Both the position numbers and the translations under genes were made by a program. From contig JAPMTP010000088.1 in assembly GCA_026413225.1 (NCBI GenBank), positions 145,860 to 209,859 on the forward strand: DNA of 64,000 nucleotides, written 5' to 3'. Numbering within the stretch: the first letter of the stretch is position 1; each line of letters begins with the position of its first letter. This stretch comes from Otis tarda (taxonomy: Eukaryota > Chordata > Aves > Otidiformes > Otididae). Below, piece after piece: positions 12,850 through 22,750 of this stretch. A model generated the notes under the pieces. The model was not told where the DNA came from, did no database searches, and saw nothing but the letters and a program-made list of their open reading frames with translations.

Positions 12850-13555
12850 ATCCCCTGCCCAGTGCAGTTTTGCCTGCTCTGAAGCAAGCTTGCCCCTGCA
12901 GCAAAATGGATGATGCCACGTGGTAAGCAGTTGGAATGCAGCTGTGAGTTGTCAGCTCCACCCCTGGTGAGTCAGGAGCCCTCACACAAGCTGCCAGCAG
13001 CCAGCACAGTCACTGGCACCGTAGCTGGCTGTTGGTGGCTCCAAACAAAGTCTAAAAGAGCTTTTTTGTTTGCCTATTTCACTTCAGATCCCCTGCCCAG
13101 TGCAGTTTTGCCTGCTCTGAAGCAAGATTTTCCCTGTAGCAGAATGGATGATGCCTCATGGTAAACAGTTGGAATGCAGCTGTGAGTTTTCAGCTCTGCC
13201 GCTAGTGAGTCAGGAGCCCTCACACAAGCTGCCAGCAGCCAGCCCAGGCACAGGCACTGTATCTGGCTCTTGGTGGCTCCAAAGTATAAAAGTGCTCTTT
13301 TGGTTGCCCATTTCACTTCAGATCCCCTGCCCAGAGCAGTTTTGCCTGCTCTGAAGCTTGTCTCTGTAGCAAAATGGCTGATGCCTCGTGGTAAGCAGAT
13401 GGAATGCAGCTGTGAGTTGTCAGCTCCACCCCTGGTGAGTCAGGAGCCCGCCCACAAGCTGCCAGCAGCCAGCCCAGGCACAGGCACTGTAGCTGGCTGT
13501 TGGTGGCTCCAAACAAAGTCTAAAAGAGCTTTTTTGGTTGCCTATTTCACTTCAG

Positions 13556-13628
13556 ATCCCCTGCCCAGTGCAGTTTTGCCTGCTCTGAAGCAAGCTTGCC
13601 CCTGCAGCAAAATGGATGATGCCACGTG
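13556..13628 (+). other. Exon-like 73-nt block (reference copy; repeated in every monomer)
   Basis: The block is preceded by cacttcag and followed by gtaagc, so it is bounded like an internal exon. It is 73 nt in most units and 69 nt where the 4-bp module is missing. It holds an ATG in a good context (A at -3, G at +4; 13612-13614) that reads only six codons before TAA at 13630-13632. Joined end to end by splicing, 69-nt blocks would stay open in one frame (entering as G-AT at the junction), whereas 73-nt blocks shift frame and form a TGA at the junction. The signals are seen; any splicing is inference. Confidence 0.45.
13623..13628 (+). promoter_or_regulatory. CACGTG E-box variant (reference copy)
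   Basis: Units ending gatgatgccacgtgg carry a perfect CACGTG, the class bound by MYC/MAX/USF-type proteins, with a CpG in its centre. Other units read gcctcctgg or gcctcgtgg and lack it. Those units more often have atggctgatg upstream, giving AAAATGGC, which resembles a YY1 core. The two forms alternate irregularly. Confidence 0.4.
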
Positions 13629-13634
13629 GTAAGC
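13626..13634 (+). promoter_or_regulatory. Splice-donor-like gtg|gtaagc (reference copy)
   Basis: GTAAGC follows the exon-like block in most units. Variants are gtaagt (stronger), gaaagc or gaaagt (donor destroyed) and gtaact. The destroyed forms are common in the gcaattttgtc and gatacctcgtgg units, so the donor is not held constant. Confidence 0.4.
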
Positions 13635-13636
13635 AG

Positions 13637-13657
13637 TTGGAATGCAGCTGTGAGTTG
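13637..13657 (+). repeat. Optional 21-bp module (reference copy)
   Basis: This block lies between gtaagcag and tcagctcc and contains the CAGCTG E-box (13645-13650, also a PvuII site). It is present in the 238, 234 and 232-bp forms and absent in the 217 and 211-bp forms. The deletion junction has at most one base of ambiguity, so no long flanking repeat explains it. Confidence 0.85.
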
Positions 13658-13670
13658 TCAGCTCCACTCC

Positions 13671-13680
13671 TGGTGAGTCA
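13671..13680 (+). promoter_or_regulatory. AP-1 core TGAGTCA overlapping a second donor-like CTG|GTGAGT (reference copy)
   Basis: TGAGTCA at 13674-13680 is the exact TPA-response core bound by Jun/Fos-type bZIP factors. It recurs in most monomers, roughly every 230 bp. It is missing from gtgaggcagg units (domain 1), ttagtcagg and ttagtctgg units (domain 2) and the 269-bp unit. The same bases give a strong 5' splice-site match, gtgagt at 13673-13678. The motif match is exact; occupancy is unknown. Confidence 0.5.
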
Positions 13681-13684
13681 GGAG

Positions 13685-13691
13685 CCCGCCC
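13685..13691 (-). promoter_or_regulatory. GC box GGGCGGG (reference copy)
   Basis: CCCGCCC on the + strand reads GGGCGGG on the other, the core recognised by Sp1/KLF-type factors. It contains the only CpG common to most monomers. It is lost in ccctcacacaag units of domain 1 and in an occasional ccacccac unit (about 48.30 kb). Confidence 0.4.
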
Positions 13692-13695
13692 ACAA

Positions 13696-13745
13696 GCTGC
13701 CAGCAGCCAGCCCAGGCACAGGCACTGTAGCTGGCTGTTGGTGGC
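13696..13745 (+). other. 16-bp hairpin with 18-nt loop (reference copy; repeated in every monomer)
   Basis: Arm gctgccagcagccagc (13696-13711) pairs along its full length with gctggctgttggtggc (13730-13745) if three G-T wobbles are allowed. The loop (13712-13729) contains the two aggcac units. In single-unit monomers (agccaaaacaggcac) about 14 pairs remain. On RNA copied from the + strand this would be a stable stem; in DNA the wobbles weaken it. Variants in each arm (gcaggcagc; gctgcctg) occur in different monomers and are not compensatory, so I do not claim selection for pairing. Confidence 0.6.
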
Positions 13746-13757
13746 TCCAAACAAAGT

Positions 13758-13793
13758 CTAAAAGAGCTTTTTTGTTTGCCTATTTCACTTCAG
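13758..13793 (+). promoter_or_regulatory. Splice-acceptor-like segment with branch-like CTAAA (reference copy)
   Basis: CTAAA at 13758-13762 lies about 32 nt before the terminal AG at 13793. Between them are a run of six T and tatttcacttcag. Across the array the end is either cacttcag or, in a large minority, the more pyrimidine-rich cttttcag. A few units have aag instead of cag (about 3.85, 10.33, 16.59 and 19.86 kb). The spacing fits vertebrate branch-point geometry, although the branch consensus is only partial. Confidence 0.4.
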
Positions 13794-14955
13794 ATCCCCT
13801 GCCCAGTGCAGTTTTGCCTGCTCTGAAGCAAGATTGTCCCTGTAGCAGAATGGCTGATGCCTCCTGGTAAACAGTTGGAATGCAGCTGTGAGTTGTCAGC
13901 TCCACCCCTAGTGAGGCAGGTGACTGCCCACAAGCTGCCAGCAGCCAGCCCAGGCACAGGCACTGTAGCTGGTTGTTGGTGGCTCCAAACAAAGTCTAAA
14001 AGAGCTTTTTTCGTTGCCTATTTCACTTCAGATCCCCTGCCCAGTGCAGTTCTGCCTGCTCTGATGCAAGCTTGCCCCTGCAGCAAAATGGATGATGCCA
14101 AGTAGTAAGCAGTCAGCTCCACCCCTGGTGAGTCAGGAGCCCTCACACAAGCTGCCAGCAGCCAGCCGAGGCACAGGCACCGTAGCTGGCTGTTGGTGGC
14201 TCCAAACAAATTCTAAAAGAGCTTTTTGGTTGCCTATTTCACTTCAGATCCCCTGCCCAGTGCAGTTTTGCCTGCTCTGAAGCAATTTTATCTGTGCAGC
14301 AAAATGGCTGACGCCTCGTGGAAAGCACTTGGAATGCAGCTGTGAGTTGTCAGCTCCACCCCTGGTGAGGCAGGTGACTACCCACAAGCTGCCAGCAGCC
14401 AGCCCAGGCACAGGCACTGTAGCTGGCTGTTGGTGGCTCCAAACAAAGTCTAAAGGAGCTTTCTTGGTTGCGTTTTTCACTTCAGATCCCCTGCCCAGTG
14501 CAGTTTTGCCTGTTCTGAAGCAAGCTTGCCCCTGCAGCAAAATGGCTGATGCCTCCTGGTAAGCAATTGGAATGCAGCTGTGAGTTGTCAGCCCCATACC
14601 TGGTGAGTCAGGAGCCCGCCCACAAGCTGCCAGCAGCCAAAACAGGCACAGGCACTGTAGCTGGCTGTTGGTGGCTCCAAACAAAGTCTAAAAGAGCTTT
14701 CTTGGTTGTCTATTTCACTTCAGATCCCCTGCCCAGTGTAGTTTTGCCTGCTCTGAAGCAAGCTTGCCTCTGCAGCAAAATGGATGACACCTCGTGGTAA
14801 GCATTTGCAGTGGAGCTGTGAGTTTTCAGCTCCACCCCTGGTGAGTCAGGAGCCCGCCCACAAGCTGCCAGCAGCCAGCACAGGCACAGGCACTGTAGCT
14901 GGCTGTTGGTGGCTCCAAACAAAGTCTAAAAGAGCTTTTTTGGTTGCCTATTTCA

Positions 14956-16330
14956 CTTCAGATCCCCTGCCCAGTGCAGTTTTGCTTGCTCTGAAGCAAG
15001 CTTGCCCCTGCAGCAAAATGGATGATGCCACGTGGTAAGCAGTTGGAATGCAGCTGTGAGTTGTCAGCTCCACTCCTGGTGAGTCAGGAGCCCGCCTACA
15101 AGCTGCCAGCAGCCAGCCCAGGCACAGGCACTGTAGCTGGCTGTTGGTGGCTCCAAACAAAGTCTAAAAGAGCTTTTTTGTTTGCCTATTTCTTTTCAGA
15201 TCCCCTGCCCAATGCAGTTTTGCCTGCTCTGAAGCAAGATTGTCCCTGTAGCAGAATGGCTGATGCCTCCTGGTAAACAGTTGGAATGCAGCTGTGAGTT
15301 GTCAGCTCCACCCCTAGTGAGGCAGGTGACTGCCCACAAGCTGCCAGCAGCCAGCCCAGGCATAGGCACTGTACCTGGTTGTTGGTGGCTTCAAACAAAG
15401 TCTAAAAGAGCTTTTTTCGTTGCCTATTTCACTTCAGATCCCCTGCCCAGTGCAGTTCTGCCTGCTCTGATGCAAGCTTGCCCCTGCAGCAAAATGGATG
15501 ATGCCAAGTAGTAAGCAGTCAGCTCCACCCCTGGGGAGTCAGGAGCCCTCACACAAGCTGCCAGCAGCCAGCCGAGGCACAGGCACCGTAGCTGGCTGTT
15601 GGTGGCTCCAAACAAAGTCTAAAAGAGCTTTTTTGTTTGCCTATTTCTTTTCAGATCCCCTGCCCAGTGCAGTTTTGCCTGCTCTGAAGCAATTTTATCT
15701 GTGCAGCAAAATGGCTGACGCCTCGTGGAAAGCACTTGGAATGCAGCTGTGAGTTGTCAGCTCCACCCCTAGTGAGGCAGGTGACTACCCACAAGCTGCC
15801 AGCAGCCAGCCCAGGCACAGGCACCGTAGCTGGCTGTTGGTGGCTCCAAACAAAGTCTAAAAGAGCTTTCTTGGTTGCCTTTTTCACTTCAGATCCCCTG
15901 CCCAGTGCAGTTTTGCCTGTTCTGAAGCAAGCTTGCCCCTGCAGCAAAATGGCTGATGCCTCCTGGTAAGCAGTTGGAATGCAGCTGTGAGTTGTCAGCC
16001 CCACACCTGGTGAGTCAGGAGCCCGCCCACAAGCTGCCAGCAGCCAAAACAGGCAAAGGCACTTTAGCTGGCTGTTGGTGGCTCCAAACAAAGTCTAAAA
16101 GAGCTTTCTTGGTTGTCTATTTCACTTCAGATCCCCTGCCCAGTGTAGTTTTGCCTGCTCTGAAGCAAGCTTGCCTCTGCAGCAAAATGGATGACACCTC
16201 GTGGTAAGCATTTGCAGTGGAGCTGTGAGTTTTCAGCTCCACCCCTGGTGAGTCAGGAGCCCGCCCACAAGCTGCCAGCAGCCAGCACAGGCACTGTAGC
16301 TGGCTGTTGGTGGCTCCAAACAAAATCTAA
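14956..16330 (+). repeat. Local six-monomer tandem duplication, unit 2
   Basis: Second copy of the preceding unit. Similarity fades at about 16.33 kb, where copy 2 passes into the sequence shared with 6.35 kb. So the local duplication overlaps the 9.5-kb duplication, which gives a relative order of events. Confidence 0.78.
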
Positions 16331-19300
16331 AAGAGCTATTTTGGTTGCCTATTTCACTTCAGGTCCCCTGCCCAGTGCAGTTTTGCCTGCTCTGAAAGTC
16401 GTCTCTGCAGCAAAATGGCTGATGCCTCCTGGTAAGCAGTTGGAATGCAGCTGTGAGTTGTCAGCTCCACCCCTAGTGAGGCAGGTGACTGCCCACAAGC
16501 TGCCAGCAGCCAGCCCAGGCATAGGCACTGTAGCTGGTTGTTGGTGGCTCCAAACAAAGTCTAAAAGAGCTTTTTTGGTTGCCTATTTCACTTAAGATCC
16601 CCTGCCCAGAGCAGTTTTGCCTGCTCTGAAGCTTGCCCCTGAAGCAAAATGGCTGATGCCTCCTGGTAAGCAGTTGGAATGCAGCTGTGAGTTTTCAGCT
16701 CCACCCCTGGTGAGTCAGGAGCCCTCACACAAGCTGCCAGCAGCCAGCACAGTCACTGGCACCGTAGTTGGCTGTTGGTGACTCCAAACAAAGTCTAAAA
16801 GAGCTTTTTTGGTTGCCTGTTTCACTTCAGATCCCCTGCCCAGTGCAGTTTTGCCTGCTCTGAAGCAATTTTGTCCCTGCAGCAAAATGGAAGATGTCTC
16901 CTTGTAAGTAGTCATCTCCGCCCCTGGTGAGTCAGGAGCCCGCCCACAAGCTGCAGCAGCCAAAACAGGCACTGTAACTGGCTGTTGGTGGCTCCAAACA
17001 AAGTCTAAAAGAGCTTTCTTGGTTGCCTATTTCACTTCAGATCCCCTGCCCAGTGCAATTTTGCTTCCTCTGAAGCAAGCTTGCCCCTACAGCAAAATGG
17101 ATGATGCCACGTGGTAAACAGTTGTAATGCGGCTATGAGTTGTCAGCTCCACCCCTGGTGAGGCAGGTGACTGCCCACAAGCTGCCAGCAGCCAGCCCAG
17201 GCATAGGCACTGTAGCTGGTTGTTGGTGGCTCCAAACAAAGTCTAAAAGAGCTTTTTTGGTTGCCTATTTCACTTCAGATCCCCTGCCCAGAGCAGTTTT
17301 GCCTGCTCTGAAGCTTGTCTCTGCAGCAAAATGGCTGATGCCTCCTGTTTAGCAGTTGGAATGCAGCTGTGAGTTGTCAGCTCCACCCCTGGTGAGTCAG
17401 GAGCCCGCCCACAAGCTGCCAGCAGCCAGCACAGGCACAGGCACTGTAGCTGGCTGTTGGTGGCTCCAAACAAAGTCTGAAAGAGATTTGTGGTTGCCTG
17501 TTTCACTTCAGATCCCCTGCCCAGTGCAGTTTTGCCTGCTCTGAAGCAAGATTGTCCCTGTAGCAGAATGGCTGATGCCTCCTGGTAAACAGTTGGAATG
17601 CAGCTGTGAGTTGTCAGCTCCACCCCTAGTGAGGCAGGTGACTGCCCACAAGCTGCCAGCAGCCAGCCCGGGCATAGGCACTGTAGCTGGCTGTTGGTGG
17701 CTCCAAACAAAGTCTAAAAGAGCTTTTTTGGTTGCCTATTTCACTTCAGATCCCCTGCCCAGTGCAGTTCTGCCTGCTCTGATGCAAGCTTGCCCCTGCA
17801 CAAAATGGATGATGCCACGTAGTAAGCAGTTGGAATGCAGCTGTGAGTTGTCAGCTCCACCCCTGGTGAGTCAGGAGCCCTCACACAAGCTGCCAGCAGC
17901 CAGCCCAGGCACAGGCACTGTAGCTGGCTGTTGGTGGCTCCAAACAAAGTCTAAAAGAGCTTTTTTGGTTGCCTATTTCACTTCAGATCCCCTGCCCAGT
18001 GCAGTTTTGCATGCTCTGAAGCAAGCTTGCCCCTGCAGCAAAATGGCTGATGCCTCCTGGTAAGCAGTTGGAATGCAGCTGTGAGTTGTCTGCTCCACCC
18101 CTGGTGAGTCAGGAGCCCTCACACAAGCTGCCAGCAGCCAGCCCAGACACAGGCACTGTAGCTGGCTGTTGGTGGCTCCAAACAAAGTCTAAAACAGCTT
18201 TTTTGGTTGCCTATTTCTTTTCAGATCCCCTGCCCAGTGCAGTTCTGCCTGCTCTGAAGCAAGCTTTCCACTGCAGCAAAATGGATGATGCCACGTGGTA
18301 AGCAGTTGCAATGCAGCTGTGAGTTTTCAGCTGCAACCCTGGTGAGTCAGAAGCCCTCCCACAAGCTGCCAGCAGCCAGCACAGGCACTGTAGCTGGCTG
18401 TTGGTGGCTCCAAACAAAGTCTAAAAGAGCTTTCTTGGTTGCCTGTTTCACTTCAGATCCCCTGCCCAGTGCAGTTTTGCCTGCTCTGAAGCAAGATTGT
18501 CCCTGCAGCAGAATGGATGATGCCTCGTGGTAAACAGTTGGAATGCAGCTGTGAGTTGTCAGCTCCACCCCTGGTGAGGCAGGTGAATGCCCACAAGCTG
18601 CCAGCAGCCAGCCCAGGCACAGGCACTGTAGCTGGTTGTTGGTGGCTCCAAACAAAGTCTAAAAGAGCTTTTTTCGTTGCCTATTTCACTTCAGATCCCC
18701 TGCCCAGTGCAGTTTTGCCTGCTCTGAAGCAATTTTGTCCGTGCAGCAAAATGGCTGACGCCTCGTGGAAAGCACATGGAATGCAGCTGTGAGTTGTCAG
18801 CTCTGCCGCTAGTGAGTCAGGAGCCCTCACACAAGCTGCCAGCAGCCAAAACAGGCACTGTAACTGGCTGTTGGTGGCTCCAAACAAAGTCTAAAAGAGC
18901 TATTTTGGTTGACCATTTCACTTCAGATCCCCTGCCCAGTGCAGTTTTGCCTGCTCTGAAGCTTGTTCCTGAAGCAAAATGGCTGATGCCTCCTGGTAAG
19001 TAGTTGGAATGCAGCTGTGAGTTGTCTGCTCCACCCCTGGTGAGTCAGGAGCCCGCCCAGAAGCTGCCAGCAGCCAGCCCAGGCACAGGCACCGTAGCTG
19101 ACTGTTGGTGGCTCCAAACAAAGTCTAAAAGAGCTTTTTGGTTGCCTATTTCACTTCAGATCCCCTGCCCAGTGCAATTTTGCTTCCTCTGAAGCAAGCT
19201 TGCCCCTGCAGCAAAATGGATGATGCCACGTGGTAAACAGTTGGAATGCAGCTGTGAGTTGTCAGCTCCACAACTAGTGAGGCAGGTGAATGCCCACAAG

Positions 19301-20175
19301 CTGCCAGCAGCCAGCCCAGGCATAGGCACTGTAGCTGGTTGTTGGTGGCTCCAAACAAAGTCTAAAAGAGCTTTTTTGGTTGCCTATTTCACTTCAGATC
19401 CCCTGCCCAGAGCAGTTTTGCCTGCTCTGAAGCTTGTCTCTGCAGCAAAATGGCTGATGCCTCCTGTTAAGCAGTTGGAATGCAGCTGTGAGTTGTCAGC
19501 TCCACCCCTGGTGAGTCAGGAGCCCGCCCACAAGCTGCCAGCAGCCAGCACAGGCACAGGCACTGTAGCTGGCTGTTGGTGGCTCCAAACAAAGTCTGAA
19601 AGAGATTTGTGGTTGCCTGTTTCACTTCAGATCCCCTGCCCAGTGCAGTTTTGCCTGCTCTGAAACTTGTCTCTGCAGCAAAATGGCTGATGCCTCGTGG
19701 TAAGCAGTTGGAATGCAGCTGTGAGTTGTCAGCTCCACCCCTGGTGAGTCAGGAGCCCGCCCACAAGCTGCCAGCAGCCAGCCCAGGCACAGGCACTGTA
19801 GCTGGCTGTTGGTGGCTCCAAACAAAGTCTAAAAGAGCTTTTTGTTTGCCTATTTCTTTTAAGATCCCCTGCCCAGTGCAGTTTTGCCTGCTCTGAAGCA
19901 AGATTGTCCCTGTAGCAGAATGGATGATGCCTTGTGGTAAACAGTTGGAATGCAGCTGTGAGTTGTCAGCTCTGCCGCTAGTGAGTCAGGAGCCCTCACA
20001 CAAGCTGCCAGCAGCCAAAACAGGCACTGTATCTGGCTCTTGGTGGCTCCAAACAAAGTCGAAAAGAGCTCTTTTGGTTGCCCATTTCACTTCAGATCCC
20101 CTGCCCAGTGCAGTTTTGCCTGCTCTGAAGCTTGTTCCTGAAGGAAAAATGGCTGATGCCTCCTGGTAAGCAGTT
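14959..20175 (+). repeat. Large segmental copy, 9.5-kb pair (copy B)
   Basis: Partner of 5445-10640. It contains two extra monomers (about 15.5-15.96 kb) that belong to the 1,407-bp local duplication, and it lacks the pair of monomers found at 7.06-7.5 kb in copy A. Confidence 0.82.
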
Positions 20176-20633
20176 GGAATGCAGCTGTGAGTTGTCAGCT
20201 CCACCCCTGGTGAGTCAGGAGCCCGCCCACAAGCTGCCAGCAGCCAGCCCAGGCACAGGCATCGTAGCTGGCTGTTGGTGGCTCCAAACAAAGTCTAAAA
20301 GAGCTTTTTTGGTTGCCTATTTCACTTCAGATCCCCTGCCCAGTGCAGTTTTGCCTGCTCTGAAGCAAGCTTGCCCCTGCAGCAAAATGGATGATGCCAC
20401 GTGGTAAGCAGTTGGAATGCAGCTGTGAGTTGTCAGCTCCACTCCTGGTGAGTCAGGAGCCCGCCCACAAGCTGCCAGCAGCCAGCCCAGGCACAGGCAC
20501 TGTAGCTGGCTGTTGGTGGCTCCAAACAAAGTCTAAAAGAGCTTTTTTGGTTGCCTATTTCTTTTCAGATCCCCTGCCCAATGCAGTTTTGCCTGCTCTG
20601 AATCTAAGCTTGCCCCTGCAGCAAAATGGCTGA
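18517..20633 (+). repeat. Segmental copy, 2.1-2.35-kb pair (copy 1)
   Basis: Matches about 20878-22750, with offset 2,351-2,352 bp in the left half and 2,119-2,123 bp in the right half. One monomer was therefore gained or lost in between. The shared gaaggaaaaatggctg variant (20.14 and 22.26 kb) supports the pairing. Confidence 0.72.
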
Positions 20634-20877
20634 TGCCTCCTGGTTAGCAGTTGTAATGCAGCTGTGAGTTTTCAGCTCCACCCCTGGTGAGTCAGGAGCC
20701 CGCCCACAAGCTGCCAGCAGCCAGCACAGCCACTGATACCGTAGCTGGCTGTTGGTGGCTCCAAACAAAGTCTAAAAGAGCTTTTTTGGTTGCCTGTTTC
20801 ACTTCAGATCCCCTGCCCAGTGCAGTTTTGCCTGCTCTGAAGCAAGATTGTCCCTGCAGCAGAATGGATGATGCCTC

Positions 20878-22750
20878 GTGGTAAAGCAGTTGGAATGCAG
20901 CTGTGAGTTGTCAACTCCACCCCTGGTGAGGCAGGTGAATGCCCACAAGCTGCCAGCAGCCAGCCCAGGCACAGGCACTGTAGCTGGTTGTTGGTGGCTC
21001 CAAACAAAGTCTAAAAGAGCTTTTTCGTTGCCTATTTCACTTCAGATCCCCTGCCCAGTGCAGTTTTGCCTGCTCTGAAGCAATTTTGTCCGTGCAGCAA
21101 AATGGCTGATGCCTCGTGGAAAGCACATGGAATGCAGCTGTGAGTTGTCAGCTCTGCCCCTGGTGAGTCAGGAGCCCTCACACAAGCTGCCAGCAGCCAA
21201 AACAGGCACTGTAACTGGCTGTTGGTGGCTCCAAACAAAGTCTAAAAGAGCTATTTTGGTTGCCCATTTCACTTCAGATCCCCTGCCCAGTGCAGTTTTG
21301 CCTGCTCTGAAGCTTGTTCCTGAAGCAAAATGGCTGATGCCTCCTGGTAAGTAGTTGGAATGCAGCTGTGAGTTGTCAGCTGCACCCCTGGTGAGTCAGG
21401 AGCCCGCCCAGAAGCTGCCAGCAGCCAGCCCAGGCACAGGCACCGTAGCTGACTGTTGGTGGCTCCAAACAAAGTCTAAAAGAGCTTTTTTGGTTGCCTA
21501 TTTCACTTCAGATCCCCTGCCCAGTGCAGTTTTGCCTGCTCTGAAGCAAGCTTGCCCCTGCAGCAAAATGGATGATGCCACGTGGTAAGCAGTTGGAATG
21601 CAGCTGTGAGTTGTCAGCTCCACAACTGGTGAGTCAGGAGCCCGCCCACAAGCTGCCAGCAGCCAGCCCAGGCATAGGCACTGTAGCTGGCTGTTGGTGG
21701 CTCCAAACAAAGTCTAAAAGAGCTTTTTTGGTTGCCTATTTCACTTCAGATCCCCTGCCCAGAGCAGTTTTGCCTGCTCTGAAGCAAGCTTGTCTCTGCA
21801 GCAAAATGGCTGATGCCTCGTGGTAAGCAGTTGGAATGCAGCTGTGAGTTGTCAGCTCCACCCCTGGTGAGTCAGGAGCCCGCCCACAAGCTGCCAGCAG
21901 CCAGCCCAGGCACAGGCACTGTAGCTGGCTGTTGGTGGCTCCAAACAAAGTCTAAAAGAGCTTTTTGGTTGCCTATTTCTTTTCAGATCCCCTGCCCAGT
22001 GCAGTTTTGCCTGCTCTGAAGCAAGATTGCCCCTGCAGCAAAATGGATGATGCCTTGTGGTAAACAGTTGGAATGCAGCTGTGAGTTGTCAGCTCTGCCC
22101 CTAGTGAGTCAGGAGCCCTCACACAAGCTGCCAGCAGCCAAAACAGGCACTGTATCTGGCTCTTGGTGGCTCCAAAGTCTAAAAGAGCTCTTTTGGTTGC
22201 CTATTTCACTTCAGATCCCCTGCCCAGTGCAGTTTTGCCTGCTCTGAAGCTTGTCCCTGAAGGAAAAATGGCTGATGCCTCCTGGTAAGCAGTTGGAATG
22301 CAGCTGTGAGTTGTCAGCTCCACCCCTGGTGAGTCAGGAGCCCGCCCACAAGCTGCCAGCAGCCAGCCCAGGCACAGGCACAGTAGCTGGCTGTTGGTGG
22401 CTCCAAACAAAGTCTAAAAGAGCTTTTTTGGTTGCCTATTTCACTTCAGATCCCCTGCCCAGTGCAATTTTGCCTGCTCTGAAGCAAGCTTGCCCCTGCA
22501 GTAAAATGGATGATGCCACGTGGTAAGCAATCAGCTCCACTCCTGGTGAGTCAGGAGCCCGCCCACAAGCTGCCAGCAGCCAGCCCAGGCACAGGCATTG
22601 TAGCTGGCTGTTGGTGGCTCCAAACAAAGTCTAAAAGAGCTTTTTTGTTTGCCTATTTCTTTTCAGATCCCCTGCCCAATGCAGTTTTGCCTGCTCTGAA
22701 GCAAGATTGTACCTGTAGCAGAATGGCTGATGCCTCCTGGGAAACAGTTG
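20878..22750 (+). repeat. Segmental copy, 2.1-2.35-kb pair (copy 2)
   Basis: Partner of 18517-20633. It holds the last gtgaggcagg unit and the last ccctcacacaag unit of the window, so domain 1 ends inside this copy. Confidence 0.72.

Larger units (their letters stand above)
13556..13793 (+). repeat. Reference full-length 238-bp monomer
   Basis: Chosen as a map of the unit because it carries every module. In order it holds: an exon-like 73-nt block (13556-13628) with HindIII AAGCTT and PstI CTGCAG sites; a gtaagc donor-like site; the 21-bp module with a CAGCTG E-box; an AP-1 core; a CCCGCCC GC box; a 16-bp hairpin; a CAAACAAAG motif; a CTAAA branch-like site; a six-T run; and an acceptor-like cacttcag ending at 13793. 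The phase, starting after cttcag, is my choice; a tandem array has no natural start. 238 is 3 x 79 + 1, so reading frame is lost at every full-length unit. Confidence 0.9.
11955..14110 (+). repeat. Segmental copy, 7.9-8.1-kb pair (copy 2)
   Basis: Partner of 4090-6000. It has one additional monomer around 12.95-13.2 kb and lacks the 21-bp module at 12479/12480. Confidence 0.78.
13550..14955 (+). repeat. Local six-monomer tandem duplication, unit 1 (about 1,407 bp)
   Basis: Six monomers (five of about 238 bp and one of 217 bp, summing to 1,407 bp) are followed at once by a second copy. Equivalent positions are 1,406-1,407 bp apart at 13857/15263, 14092/15498, 14329/15736, 14549/15956 and 14784/16191. 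Marker variants gatgatgccaagtag, tttatctgtgcagc and gcatttgcagtggagc occur in both. Confidence 0.82.
1..22130 (+). repeat. Array domain 1: diverse subfamily with gtgaggcagg and ccctcacacaag variants
   Basis: Two variant classes define this domain. In one, the usual ggtgagtcaggag is replaced by gtgaggcaggtgactgcc, which removes the AP-1 core. It recurs about 20 times, the last at about 20.93 kb. In the other, gagcccgcccacaag is replaced by gagccctcacacaag, which removes the only common CpG and the GC box; the last is at about 22.12 kb. I found neither class later in the window. The domain also carries gccgctagtgag and tttttcgttgcc variants. Monomer-to-monomer difference looks higher here than further right, but I judged this by eye, not by alignment. 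Confidence 0.8.

Noticed and set aside
13733..13755. NFI palindrome TTGGC(N5)GCCAA
   Set aside because: ttggtggctccaa has the half-sites TTGG and CCAA separated by 5 bp, not the 7 bp needed, so it is not a full NFI site.
17575..18063. 162-codon open frame, the longest on the + strand
   Set aside because: It is open only because a 1-bp loss (ctgcacaaaatgg) in one unit restores frame into the next. The partner region at 8.07-8.54 kb shows the same effect.
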